Assembly: GCA_021828745.1 (NCBI GenBank)
Contig: JAJZDE010000043.1
Location: forward strand, 1 to 10,463
Direction: 5' to 3'
DNA length: 10,463 bases
Origin: Pseudomonadota bacterium
GTDB taxonomy: Bacteria > Pseudomonadota > Gammaproteobacteria > Burkholderiales > Ferrovaceae
Shown here: one piece after another, positions 1 through 5,560 of the stretch
How the letters are laid out: each line of letters opens with the position of its first letter
How positions within the stretch are numbered: the first letter of the stretch is position 1
Translations under genes and position numbers: made by a program
The notes under the pieces: model-generated
Seen by the model: only the letters and a program-made list of their open reading frames with translations
What the model was told of the DNA's origin: nothing
Database searches by the model: none

Positions 1-1100
1 TGCTTGACCAGATAGGCCTTGACGGCATCGGCACGACGCTGGGACAACTTCACGTTGTAAGCCTTGGGTCCGACGCTGTCGGTATAACCGTCCACGTTGA
101 TATCGGCTTCAGGATATTGCTTGGAGAAGTCCACGACCTGTGTCAACTTTTCGTCGGCGGTCTTGTTCAACACGGCTGAATCGAACTTGAAGTTGGCCCC
201 ATCGAGGCTGACGGGTTTCTCTTCGGTGATGATGCGCCACCGTTCCGGTGCCGGTGCCGGGGCCGCCACGGGTTCAGGTGCGGGGGCAACTACGGGTGCC
301 GGCGCTGCGGCAGCGACGTGGTGGGGCGGTTTGGCTGCGCCGAAGTAGTAGTTCACACCCAAGGTATAGACATTGTTGTTCATGGTGTTGGAATTATTGG
401 ACACCGACATGGTGTTCCATTCGCCCGCCACACTCCAATGGGGAGCAAACAGATACTCGACTCCCAGTCCACCATTGGCCCCATTACCCGACAATCCAGA
501 GGCAGAACCAGTTCCAACCAGGTGACCATAGCCCAATTTCGCGTAAGGCATCAACTTGTCGGTGACCGGGATCCCGAACTTCAGGCCTAGGCCGTAGTCG
601 TGGCTACCATAACCCTGGTTGCCTGAGAAATAACCGGAGCGACCGGTTCCGTTGTAGCCATACCCGGCATCGATGCCCAGCACGGTGCGACCCAAGGCCC
701 AACCATAACCGGCTTCGAGCCCAAGGGCTGTGCCGTAGTTTTGATTGTTGGGGATCCCGGGGGTTGCGCCGCCTGTCAAGGCGCGGGGATTACCCACACC
801 CATGTTGGAGTCGTTGACCCCGGCCTTGGCGCCCACATAGGCCCCGGTGAAGGGGCCATGGTAGCGGGTCAGGAAATTATCTACATCACCCATGGCATCC
901 TTGGCACCGTTTTCGACTGTGCTTCCGGCGGTTTCAACTCCGTTGACTACGGTGGTTCCAGCGGATTCCACGCCATTTACCACGGTGGTCCCTGCAGATT
1001 TGACATCACTTTCGGTGGTGGACAATACGCCATCGGCAAAGGCCGAGGCAACGGGCAGGCCCATGAGGGCCAACACCAGCAATTTTTTTTCGAATTTCAT
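1..1100 (-). CDS. OmpA-family outer membrane protein, 3' end outside window
   Basis: This is an outer-membrane beta-barrel protein with an OmpA-type periplasmic peptidoglycan-binding domain, read off the reverse strand as 366 codons with no stop before the window edge. Residues 1-22 form a Sec signal peptide (MKFEKKLL, hydrophobic core, ASAFA before the cut). Residues 35-67 are three 11-residue repeats. Residues 80-254 are rich in Gly, Tyr and Asn with alternating hydrophobic residues and end in YYFG, as in OmpA-like barrels. Residues 256-286 are an Ala/Pro linker. From about residue 297 the OmpA C-terminal domain begins (FKFDSAVL, then DINVDGYTDSVG and LSQRRADAVKAYL). The usual Asp and Arg that contact diaminopimelate appear as the D of GYTD and the R of SQRRA. 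The start is set by GGAGA a few bases upstream. It could be a structural porin or a cell-wall tether; the family is clear, the exact member is not. Confidence 0.93.
   Translation of the reverse strand, partial: MKFEKKLLVLALMGLPVASAFADGVLSTTESDVKSAGTTVVNGVESAGTTVVNGVETAGSTVENGAKDAMGDVDNFLTRYHGPFTGAYVGAKAGVNDSNMGVGNPRALTGGATPGIPNNQNYGTALGLEAGYGWALGRTVLGIDAGYGYNGTGRSGYFSGNQGYGSHDYGLGLKFGIPVTDKLMPYAKLGYGHLVGTGSASGLSGNGANGGLGVEYLFAPHWSVAGEWNTMSVSNNSNTMNNNVYTLGVNYYFGAAKPPHHVAAAAPAPVVAPAPEPVAAPAPAPERWRIITEEKPVSLDGANFKFDSAVLNKTADEKLTQVVDFSKQYPEADINVDGYTDSVGPKAYNVKLSQRRADAVKAYLVK
900..998 (-). repeat. Three 33-bp in-frame tandem repeats in the OmpA-like gene
   Basis: Codons 35-67 of the OmpA-family gene encode three consecutive 11-residue units: SAGTTVVNGVE, SAGTTVVNGVE and TAGSTVENGAK. 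The first two are identical in protein but differ at synonymous positions, so they are not a very recent duplication. The segment lies between the signal peptide and the barrel. An 11-residue period suits an amphipathic helix or short coiled coil in the periplasm; that structural reading is inference. Confidence 0.85.
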
Positions 1101-1225
1101 AGGTACTCTCCATGACTTGGTTGTTGTGACGCTAAGACTACCGCCAGCAGACCATTGGTGACTGGTTTCTGGCTCATTCCCTCCCCACCGGGCGCCGCTA
1201 TTCAGACAGCCCCGAACTCCGTCAC

Positions 1226-1254
1226 AGTGTAAAGACTTTCCACCTGTGATGCCA
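1226..1254 (-). promoter_or_regulatory. Possible promoter of the OmpA-like gene
   Basis: On the minus strand a TACACT -10-like hexamer (1226-1231) sits 17 bases downstream of TGGCAT (1249-1254). The -10 is fair and the -35 is poor, so this is a weak call. It would give a leader of roughly 115 bases before the ATG. Confidence 0.22.
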
Positions 1255-1292
1255 GCCACATATGCCGATCGGTGCTTTTGAGCGGGGGGCTC

Positions 1293-1310
1293 TGTTGTAT
1301 ATTTACAACA
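1293..1310. promoter_or_regulatory. Perfect 7+7 bp palindrome, candidate operator
   Basis: TGTTGTA (1293-1299) and TACAACA (1304-1310) form a perfect inverted repeat around a 4-base AT spacer. Size and symmetry suit a dimeric regulator binding site. It lies upstream of the OmpA-like gene and also upstream of the tRNA, so the target is unclear. No regulator gene nearby identifies the binding protein. Confidence 0.45.
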
Positions 1311-1340
1311 ATCAAAGGGGTAAATATCCCTTTGATTTTT
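1311..1340 (+). terminator. 9-bp stem hairpin with T-tract
   Basis: ATCAAAGGG (1311-1319) pairs perfectly with CCCTTTGAT (1328-1336) around an 8-base AT-rich loop, followed directly by more T residues. This has the form of an intrinsic terminator read rightwards. No rightward gene precedes it in the window, so it might instead insulate the tRNA from antisense transcription or be part of a regulatory site together with the abutting palindrome. Confidence 0.5.
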
Positions 1341-1395
1341 CGCCCCGGAGTCCAATGCAAGATCCCCCTGTTCAGTGAAAGAGGCAAGATGATGA

Positions 1396-1401
1396 TAGAA
1401 T
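1396..1401 (+). promoter_or_regulatory. -10 element for the split tRNA gene
   Basis: TAGAAT lies 10 bases upstream of the mature tRNA 5' end and is followed by a GC-rich discriminator (GCGC), as is usual for stable-RNA promoters. No good -35 is seen at 16-18 bases; the best is TTCAGT at 1371-1376 with a long 19-base spacer. Confidence 0.4.
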
Positions 1402-1411
1402 GCGCAGTCGT

Positions 1412-1710
1412 GTCCCCGTAGTTAAATGGATATAACAGCCCCCTCCTGAACATCATTGGGCACCGGTCGTCGAAAGAGGTCGGTGAATGCATTCAAAGTC
1501 GGTGAACCCCCTGTGCCTGGCACGAGGCAATACCGAGCAAAGTTCCAGAGCGCTGGAAAATGTGTAGAGACTTGACGGATGCGGCCTGTCATCCCCGTGC
1601 GGGATTAGGGTCAAGGTAAAGTCCAGCCCACGAACGAAAGGATTTTCGGCGGCGAAAGCCGAAGTGGGATGAAGGGGCAGTTACAGGTTCGATTCCCGTC
1701 GGGGGCGCCA
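1412..1710 (+). tRNA. tRNA-Arg(CCU) split by a group I intron
   Basis: The two exons are 1412-1447 and 1672-1710. Acceptor stem GTCCCCG (1412-1418) pairs with CGGGGGC (1700-1706), followed by discriminator G and an encoded CCA (1708-1710). The D arm is GTTA/TAAC (1421-1424, 1433-1436). The anticodon stem GCCCC (1438-1442) pairs with GGGGC (1674-1678) only if the intervening 224 bases are removed, which gives the loop CTCCTAA with anticodon CCT (1445-1447). The variable loop is AGTT. The T arm is ACAGG-TTCGATT-CCCGT with one A-C mismatch. The D arm, joined anticodon loop and T loop closely match E. coli argW. It reads AGG codons. A hairpin terminator follows at 1811. A tRNA finder that does not model introns would miss or misplace this gene. 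Confidence 0.95.
1448..1671 (+). ncRNA. ORF-less group I self-splicing intron, probably IC3
   Basis: This is a 224-nt ribozyme inserted after U36 of the anticodon. The last exon base is U1447 and the last intron base is G1671, as group I chemistry requires. Visible helices: P1 as CCU (1445-1447) with GGG (1458-1460), giving the U-G wobble; P2 1461-1471/1476-1485 closed by GAAA; P3 TGCATTC (1488-1494) with GGATGCG (1577-1583); P4 TCGGT (1499-1503) with ACCGA (1532-1536); L5 hairpin 1513-1523; P6 1543-1548/1553-1558; P7 GACTT (1569-1573) with AAGTC (1619-1623); P8 1591-1595/1601-1605; P9 CCCAC (1627-1631) with GTGGG (1664-1668) around a GAAA-capped inner hairpin. The segments GTGTAGAGACT and AAGTCCAG match from memory the P7 core of the Azoarcus tRNA-Ile intron. 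Homologous introns are known at the same position in Agrobacterium tRNA-Arg(CCU). No homing endonuclease is encoded. Confidence 0.94.
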
Positions 1711-1810
1711 CCGCACTTTGTTCAGTAGTTCCGGGTTTTTCTGCCACAGTCGGATAATTTTAGAAATTTCAATCGATTATAGAGTCTTTTTAAAAATATC
1801 AGTTCAGTTT

Positions 1811-1835
1811 TTTCCGCTCCAATCGGAAATTTTTT
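1811..1835 (+). terminator. Intrinsic terminator after the tRNA
   Basis: TTTCCG (1811-1816) pairs with CGGAAA (1824-1829) around a 7-base loop, followed by six T residues (1830-1835). It is oriented to end the rightward tRNA transcript about 100 bases past the CCA. The opposite strand lacks a U-tract, so it would not terminate leftward transcription. Confidence 0.6.
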
Positions 1836-1843
1836 GCTTCCAA

Positions 1844-1873
1844 TCACGCCAAAATCACGCCATAATTCACGCC
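1844..1873. repeat. Three TCACGCC direct repeats at helical spacing
   Basis: TCACGCC occurs at 1844-1850, 1855-1861 and 1867-1873, starts 11 and 12 bases apart, in an AT-rich setting between the tRNA and the toxin gene. Same-face spacing of three short direct copies is typical of multi-protein binding sites such as iterons or integrase arm sites. No protein in the window is tied to it, so the role is unknown. Confidence 0.6.
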
Positions 1874-1928
1874 AGAAAAACAACATCACCACAGATGTTG
1901 TCAGGGATGGGAACCTTCATGACTGGTT

Positions 1929-1961
1929 GTAGTTCTACTTCTCCCGACAGTCGGCAACTAC
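1929..1961 (-). terminator. Nested hairpin across the toxin stop codon
   Basis: GTAGTT (1929-1934) is complementary to AACTAC (1956-1961), and inside it CCGA (1944-1947) pairs with TCGG (1951-1954). The structure overlaps the stop codon of the RES gene. It lacks a U-tract on the minus strand, so it may be a 3'-end stabiliser or weak terminator. Confidence 0.3.
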
Positions 1962-2674
1962 AGAAAATTCGCCACGTCCAAGGTGATCCATGCCGCTCCA
2001 GGCTGCTTCTCCACCACGATCTGCCTGCCCTCCAGTCTGTAGGTCAGCTGGCAGTTGTGCCGGGGGTTGGAAAGCACGGCAGCATTGAAGATGGCTACGT
2101 TTTCGCCCTGAGGCCGTCGTACCGATGGCGTCAAAATGCCGGGGTGCCCCTCACGATGAATCCTTGTTCCCACCGACTGACAAAACACATAGTCCGAGGG
2201 GTGCAAAAGGTCGGGGTGTTCTTCCGCCGCATTTCGGAAATCGAGTAGCGCAGCTTGGCAAGCCACCCAGTACACCTTGCGCTCGGCGATGACGATTTGT
2301 CGGTCAAACCCGGCGTCGCTCAATAAACCCCTATACCAGTGGTAGGCTGACTCATAGACCGTTGTCTCGACCGACTCTGATCCGTACCAGACACCATAGG
2401 AGCCATCAGAAAACCGATTGGCCTGCCAATGTTTGAACGGCCAGACGATCGCGTTGAACCAATCGGCGTCTTCAAAAGGCCGATCGATGATCGGCATCCT
2501 GGATCGGTAGGGCGGAGGCTTGACCTCGTCCTCCACCTTTTGCGCCAGCAGCCACTCGGCCGGGTCATCGGTGAGATCATCAAACAAATCCTGCGACTCG
2601 CGCAAAGACACGATGTTTCGAGCCACGTCCTGGTGTACGTCGGCCAGCGTCAGTTGAGCAAACAGGGAATTCAT
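1958..2674 (-). CDS. RES-domain toxin of a RES-Xre toxin-antitoxin pair
   Basis: This is a 238-residue RES-family protein. RES toxins are related to ADP-ribosyltransferase folds; characterised members (MbcT, Res) destroy cellular NAD+, and ParT modifies a metabolic enzyme. The RES core is visible: [13 protein letters not shown] (87-99) with the conserved Arg at 87, VYESAYHW with Glu at 108, and [21 protein letters not shown] (177-197) with Ser at 184, matching the R-E-S residues that name the family. The roughly 80-residue N-terminal segment before the domain fits the longer class of these toxins. It lies 21 bases downstream of the antitoxin stop and is clearly co-transcribed with it. No strong Shine-Dalgarno is seen, which is common where toxin output is kept low. 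All three signature residues are present, so it looks intact. Biochemical activity (NAD+ hydrolysis or ADP-ribosylation) cannot be told from sequence. Confidence 0.9.
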   Translation of the reverse strand: MNSLFAQLTLADVHQDVARNIVSLRESQDLFDDLTDDPAEWLLAQKVEDEVKPPPYRSRMPIIDRPFEDADWFNAIVWPFKHWQANRFSDGSYGVWYGSESVETTVYESAYHWYRGLLSDAGFDRQIVIAERKVYWVACQAALLDFRNAAEEHPDLLHPSDYVFCQSVGTRIHREGHPGILTPSVRRPQGENVAIFNAAVLSNPRHNCQLTYRLEGRQIVVEKQPGAAWITLDVANFL

Positions 2675-2695
2675 TCGAGGCTTTGCTCGGGTTGC

Positions 2696-3091
2696 TCAAA
2701 CACCACGTGCGCGGTCAAGGTAGCCGCGCACCATCAGCAAGCCCGCAAAACCCCACTCCCTGACCACCTCTACCGGGGTCAGGTTGTCAAAGGCTTTGTT
2801 GCGGGTGGTCATCCAGCGGTAGGCCAAGTCGCGGTTCTGCGGGAACAACAAACGCAGGTTCTTGTGAATGCCCAACAAGTGCCTGACGCGCTCGTACTGG
2901 TCACGGCTGGTGCCTATCGGTTTGCCGCTGCGGTAGTTTGACAGCGCTGCTCGGTTGCTGGTGGCAATGCCCAGCAATGCAGCCTGATCCTCGGTGCTCA
3001 ACTTCCAGTGATCCAGCAAAGTCATGACCATCTTGGCCAGGGCGCCACGGTCTTGTGACGCGGTCACTTCACGCTCGGCTACTGCTTCCAT
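2696..3091 (-). CDS. Xre/MbcA/ParS-type antitoxin
   Basis: This is a 131-residue antitoxin partner of the RES toxin. Residues about 20-74 form an Xre-like helix-turn-helix region ([19 protein letters not shown], then NYRSGKPIG). Residues about 75-131 match the DUF2384 toxin-binding domain ([34 protein letters not shown], ending in GYLDRARGV), whose tail normally plugs the RES active site. The open frame extends 43 codons further upstream, but the start chosen here is preceded by AAGGAG at ideal spacing and by a promoter, so the longer version is unlikely. Antitoxin-first order is standard for this family. The protein probably represses its own promoter as a complex with the toxin; that is family knowledge, not seen directly. 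Confidence 0.92.
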   Translation of the reverse strand: MEAVAEREVTASQDRGALAKMVMTLLDHWKLSTEDQAALLGIATSNRAALSNYRSGKPIGTSRDQYERVRHLLGIHKNLRLLFPQNRDLAYRWMTTRNKAFDNLTPVEVVREWGFAGLLMVRGYLDRARGV

Positions 3092-3126
3092 GGTCGGCTC
3101 CTTGTGACGGGTTGAACACAGGCTTG

Positions 3127-3155
3127 AGTATAGCGCATCGTTTTGAATAGCACAA
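3127..3155 (-). promoter_or_regulatory. Sigma70 promoter of the RES-Xre operon
   Basis: On the minus strand, TTGTGC (3150-3155) is followed after exactly 17 bases by TATACT (3127-3132), a near-consensus -10. Transcription would start near 3120, giving a short leader to the antitoxin ATG with its AAGGAG site. The leader carries TGTG and CACA half-sites around the region 3102-3120 that could serve autorepression, but the symmetry is imperfect. Confidence 0.65.
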
Positions 3156-3283
3156 TTTATGTTTTCATAGAAACAGAATGCCACGCGACACGCGGCTATA
3201 GCGGGAAAATTTTGAGTCATGGTTGCGTTTTTCTGCTGCTCGCCCTAGTATTACAAATCGAAACTACAACCTTCTCTTTGTAA

Positions 3284-4438
3284 ATGATTCCCCGTCGAGC
3301 TGCTCAAACCCTGAAAAGACTGGCCAAAGGCTTTCCGGTCATTGCTGTGACCGGACCGCGCCAATCGGGAAAAACCACCTTGGCCAAGACGGTTTTTTGC
3401 GACAAGACCTATGTTTCCCTGGAAAATCCGGATGAACTTGAGTTTGCCGAGAGTGATCCACGACGATTTTTACAGCGATTAGGTGACGGCGCCATTCTGG
3501 ATGAGGTGCAACGCTGTCCCTCATTGCTGTCATGGTTACAGGGATTGGTGGATGAGCGGGGCCGCATGGGCAACTTCGTGTTGACAGGATCCGCTCAGTT
3601 CGAGTTGATGTCGGGTATGACTCAGTCTCTGGCAGGGCGAGTGGGACGGGTTGAATTGTTGCCCTTGTCTCGGAGTGAATTGGTCGATGCGGAAAAACTT
3701 TCTCTCTCGCTGGAAACGACTCTCTACTGCGGGGGGTATCCGGCTTTGTATGATCGTGATCTGGCACCAGAGGACTGGTTTGCCAACTATGTCTCCACCT
3801 ATCTGGAACGGGATGTGCGTCAACTGATAGCGGTACGTGACCTGACCCAGTTTCAGCGGTTTGTGAAGATGTGTGCAGCGCGTTCCGGTCAGATGCTCAA
3901 TCTTGCCGCGTTGGGTGTCGACTGCGGCATTTCAGCGGTGACTGCCCGGCAGTGGCTTACGGTGCTTGAAGCCAGTTATTTGGTTATGCGTTTGCCACCC
4001 TATTACCGCAATTTTGGCAAACGCCTGGTCAAAACCCCCAAGCTTTATTTTTTGGATGTCGGGCTGATGGCTTGGTTATTGGGTATTCGCCATGCTGCCG
4101 CGATTGAAACTCATGCCTCACGAGGCGCCCTGTTTGAAACTTTTGTGGTGAGCGAGTTGGTCAAACAACGGTTCAATGCAGGTCGTCCGCATGACTTGTA
4201 TTTTTGGCGTGACAATATCGGTCATGAAGTAGATGTGCTCTATGAAACGCCTCAGGGCCTACAGGCCATTGAAATCAAATCGGGAAGTACATTCTCCTCC
4301 GATTGGCTGGTTTCCGTGCGCAAGTGGCAGCAATTCGTTGGAGAGGCGACATTGCCTCCTGTCATTGTGTATGGCGGTCACCAGAGCTATGACCGTGAAT
4401 CTTGTCGGGTAAGGGGGTGGAGTGAACAGGATTGGTAA
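3284..4438 (+). CDS. AAA ATPase with DUF4143-type C-terminal domain
   Basis: This 384-residue protein is of the widespread ATPase/DUF4143 family (COG1373-like). Its N-terminal P-loop domain has Walker A GPRQSGKTT (24-32), Walker B AILDEVQ (70-76) and a sensor-like TGSAQF (101-106). The C-terminal part holds the DUF4143 signature DVGLMAWLLG (258-267) and a PD-(D/E)XK-like pattern: RGALFETFV near 280-288, EVDVLY with Asp 317, and EIK with Glu 330 and Lys 332. Length is typical. The cellular role of this family is not settled; nuclease activity is only a possibility. An in-frame stop lies immediately before the ATG, so this is the most upstream ATG in the frame; no clear Shine-Dalgarno precedes it. 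It is divergent from the antitoxin gene and convergent with the truncated DUF3375 gene, 60 bases away. Confidence 0.9.
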   Translation: MIPRRAAQTLKRLAKGFPVIAVTGPRQSGKTTLAKTVFCDKTYVSLENPDELEFAESDPRRFLQRLGDGAILDEVQRCPSLLSWLQGLVDERGRMGNFVLTGSAQFELMSGMTQSLAGRVGRVELLPLSRSELVDAEKLSLSLETTLYCGGYPALYDRDLAPEDWFANYVSTYLERDVRQLIAVRDLTQFQRFVKMCAARSGQMLNLAALGVDCGISAVTARQWLTVLEASYLVMRLPPYYRNFGKRLVKTPKLYFLDVGLMAWLLGIRHAAAIETHASRGALFETFVVSELVKQRFNAGRPHDLYFWRDNIGHEVDVLYETPQGLQAIEIKSGSTFSSDWLVSVRKWQQFVGEATLPPVIVYGGHQSYDRESCRVRGWSEQDW

Positions 4439-4498
4439 TGAAAAAGAAGTCGGAACCTTGACCAACCCCCCACATTTGTGTCAAAGCGACGAACTGCC

Positions 4499-5116
4499 TC
4501 AGCCAGTTTCTTCCACTATAGCGGCTTCCACCAGGGAATAGTCGATCATTTCCTGTTCCAGCCGGAGGTGATTACGGATCCGGTTATCCCTCAACTCGTC
4601 CCCCGACAATACGCGTGCGATCTCGGCATCGATTTCCTCGCGACGCTTGTGCAATTCAGTGATGCGCTTGGCCGGATCGATTTCGGAACCCGCACTCATT
4701 TGCCGGAGCAGTTCGAACAGAGTCATCAAACGCGATTCAGTGCCGACGAAACTACGCTCGGTGAGTGTCCCCAGCCAGGCAATGGCCTTTTCGGTAGCCG
4801 ATGTCAGATCAAATTGCGGTTCATCGGTTCCCTGACGGTAATATTTGCGCAGCCAACCTTTCTCGGTGCTGGCCCAGTCGTTCAGATAATCCATCCCGTT
4901 TTTGGGGAAGGCGGTATCACCGAATCGCTGGCGCAATCCGTAGAGTTTATCCTCCAGCATCTCGGCCAGATCAGCGGCATTCATTCCCCGAACATTGGAC
5001 GACACGAACACCCGATGTAAAAAACTGGCCACCAGTGGGGCATGATCCGAGCGCAGCAATTTCCATGCCGGATGGTGGTTGCGCAAGGTATCCAAAGTAG
5101 CATAGTCGAGGGCCAT
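4499..5116 (-). pseudogene. 3'-truncated DUF3375 (JetA-like) Wadjet subunit
   Basis: Residues 1-173 match the N-terminal half of DUF3375 proteins: MALDYATLDTLRNHHPAWKL, then LVASFLHRVFV, LEDKLYGLRQ, YLNDWAS, GWLRKYY, DEPQFDLTSATEKAIAWL, ERSFVGTESRLMTLFELLRQ and EEIDAEIARV. DUF3375 is the JetA subunit of type I Wadjet, an SMC-like complex that cleaves plasmids; full proteins are near 480-500 residues. Here only 205 codons remain. After SGD (171-173) the sequence no longer follows the family and runs 32 more residues (ELRDNRIRN to VEETG) to a stop. No JetB, JetC or JetD follows; instead a convergent ATPase gene begins 60 bases on. The start at MALDY is favoured by a GAGA site and family alignment over the longer open frame starting at 5263. 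Most likely a defence-operon relic left by a deletion; a functional short protein is less likely. Confidence 0.8.
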
Positions 5117-5207
5117 GGTATTCTCTATTCCGCGATATCCAAACCAGGCTCTTGGTCGATTGCGGTGCGTGCGTGTTCGATGCCAGACTGGCGAGCGTGT
5201 CGAGCGC

Positions 5208-5236
5208 ATGATGACACCCGTTGGGGAAGTGGTCAA
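5208..5236 (-). promoter_or_regulatory. Probable promoter of the DUF3375 relic
   Basis: On the minus strand TTGACC (5231-5236) precedes CATCAT (5208-5213) with a 17-base spacer, five and four matches to the sigma70 consensus. It would give a leader of roughly 85 bases before the MALDY start. Confidence 0.4.
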
Positions 5237-5411
5237 CACTCGCCGGGAAAAACGGGAAGACATCGAAACATCTAACCGGAGGTCAGGTGTCCGAATTGAT
5301 CCCCCTCACCTTGTTGCATGGATTCGCTCGAGTGCCCAGATCGGGTGGGCAGGTGCATTGGCGCCGACCGATTGTGCCGCAGCGCAGAAGCACTTTGGCA
5401 AAGGCGTAAAG

Positions 5412-5440
5412 ATTCTGGCCGGTGCGCCAAAAAGTGTCAA
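5412..5440 (-). promoter_or_regulatory. Orphan sigma70-like promoter
   Basis: A perfect TTGACA (5435-5440) and CAGAAT (5412-5417) with a 17-base spacer face left. The nearest leftward gene start is about 290 bases away, so it either drives a long-leader transcript of the DUF3375 relic, a small RNA, or is the leftover of a lost gene. Confidence 0.45.
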
Positions 5441-5560
5441 CTTTGATCGTGCGCGGGCGGGTGCGAAGCAGCAATGGATTACCGGGATCGGCGGCGTACC
5501 AGGTTGCCGTCCTGACGCGGGTACTCCACCGTTGCCGTAGAAAGGGCGAGAGTGCCCCCG

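Larger units (their letters stand above)
1101..1411. other. Gene-free spacer between the OmpA-like gene and the tRNA
   Basis: No convincing coding region is seen on either strand in these roughly 310 bases. The spacer must hold the leftward promoter of the OmpA-like gene and the rightward promoter of the tRNA. Its clearest structures are a palindrome and an adjacent hairpin with a T-tract between 1293 and 1340, listed separately. Confidence 0.6.
5117..5560. other. Gene-poor spacer between the DUF3375 relic and hypB
   Basis: About 440 bases hold no open frame that resembles a known protein on either strand. Open frames exist, but their residue make-up (Arg, Pro, Thr and Cys rich) suggests non-coding GC-rich DNA. 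It contains two leftward sigma70-like promoters, an inverted repeat TGCCCA/TGGGCA around 5334-5352, and a CCCC/GGGG hairpin near 5555-5567 just past the hypB stop. It may mark the right edge of the accessory segment. Confidence 0.5.

Noticed and set aside
1683..1710. tRNA 3' end as a used attachment site with a second copy in the window
   Set aside because: No repeat of the T-arm and acceptor sequence was found elsewhere in the window, and no integrase gene is present.
3092..3220. 43-codon N-terminal extension of the antitoxin
   Set aside because: It runs through the promoter and upstream of the AAGGAG site, and the added residues do not resemble the antitoxin family.
4440..4598. Frameshifted continuation of JetA in another reading frame
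   Set aside because: The other two minus-strand frames meet stops quickly and show none of the expected DUF3375 residues, so a simple frameshift does not explain the truncation.
5117..5263. 49-codon N-terminal extension of the DUF3375 relic
   Set aside because: DUF3375 proteins begin near the MALDY start; the extension is Arg/Thr rich and spans a likely promoter.
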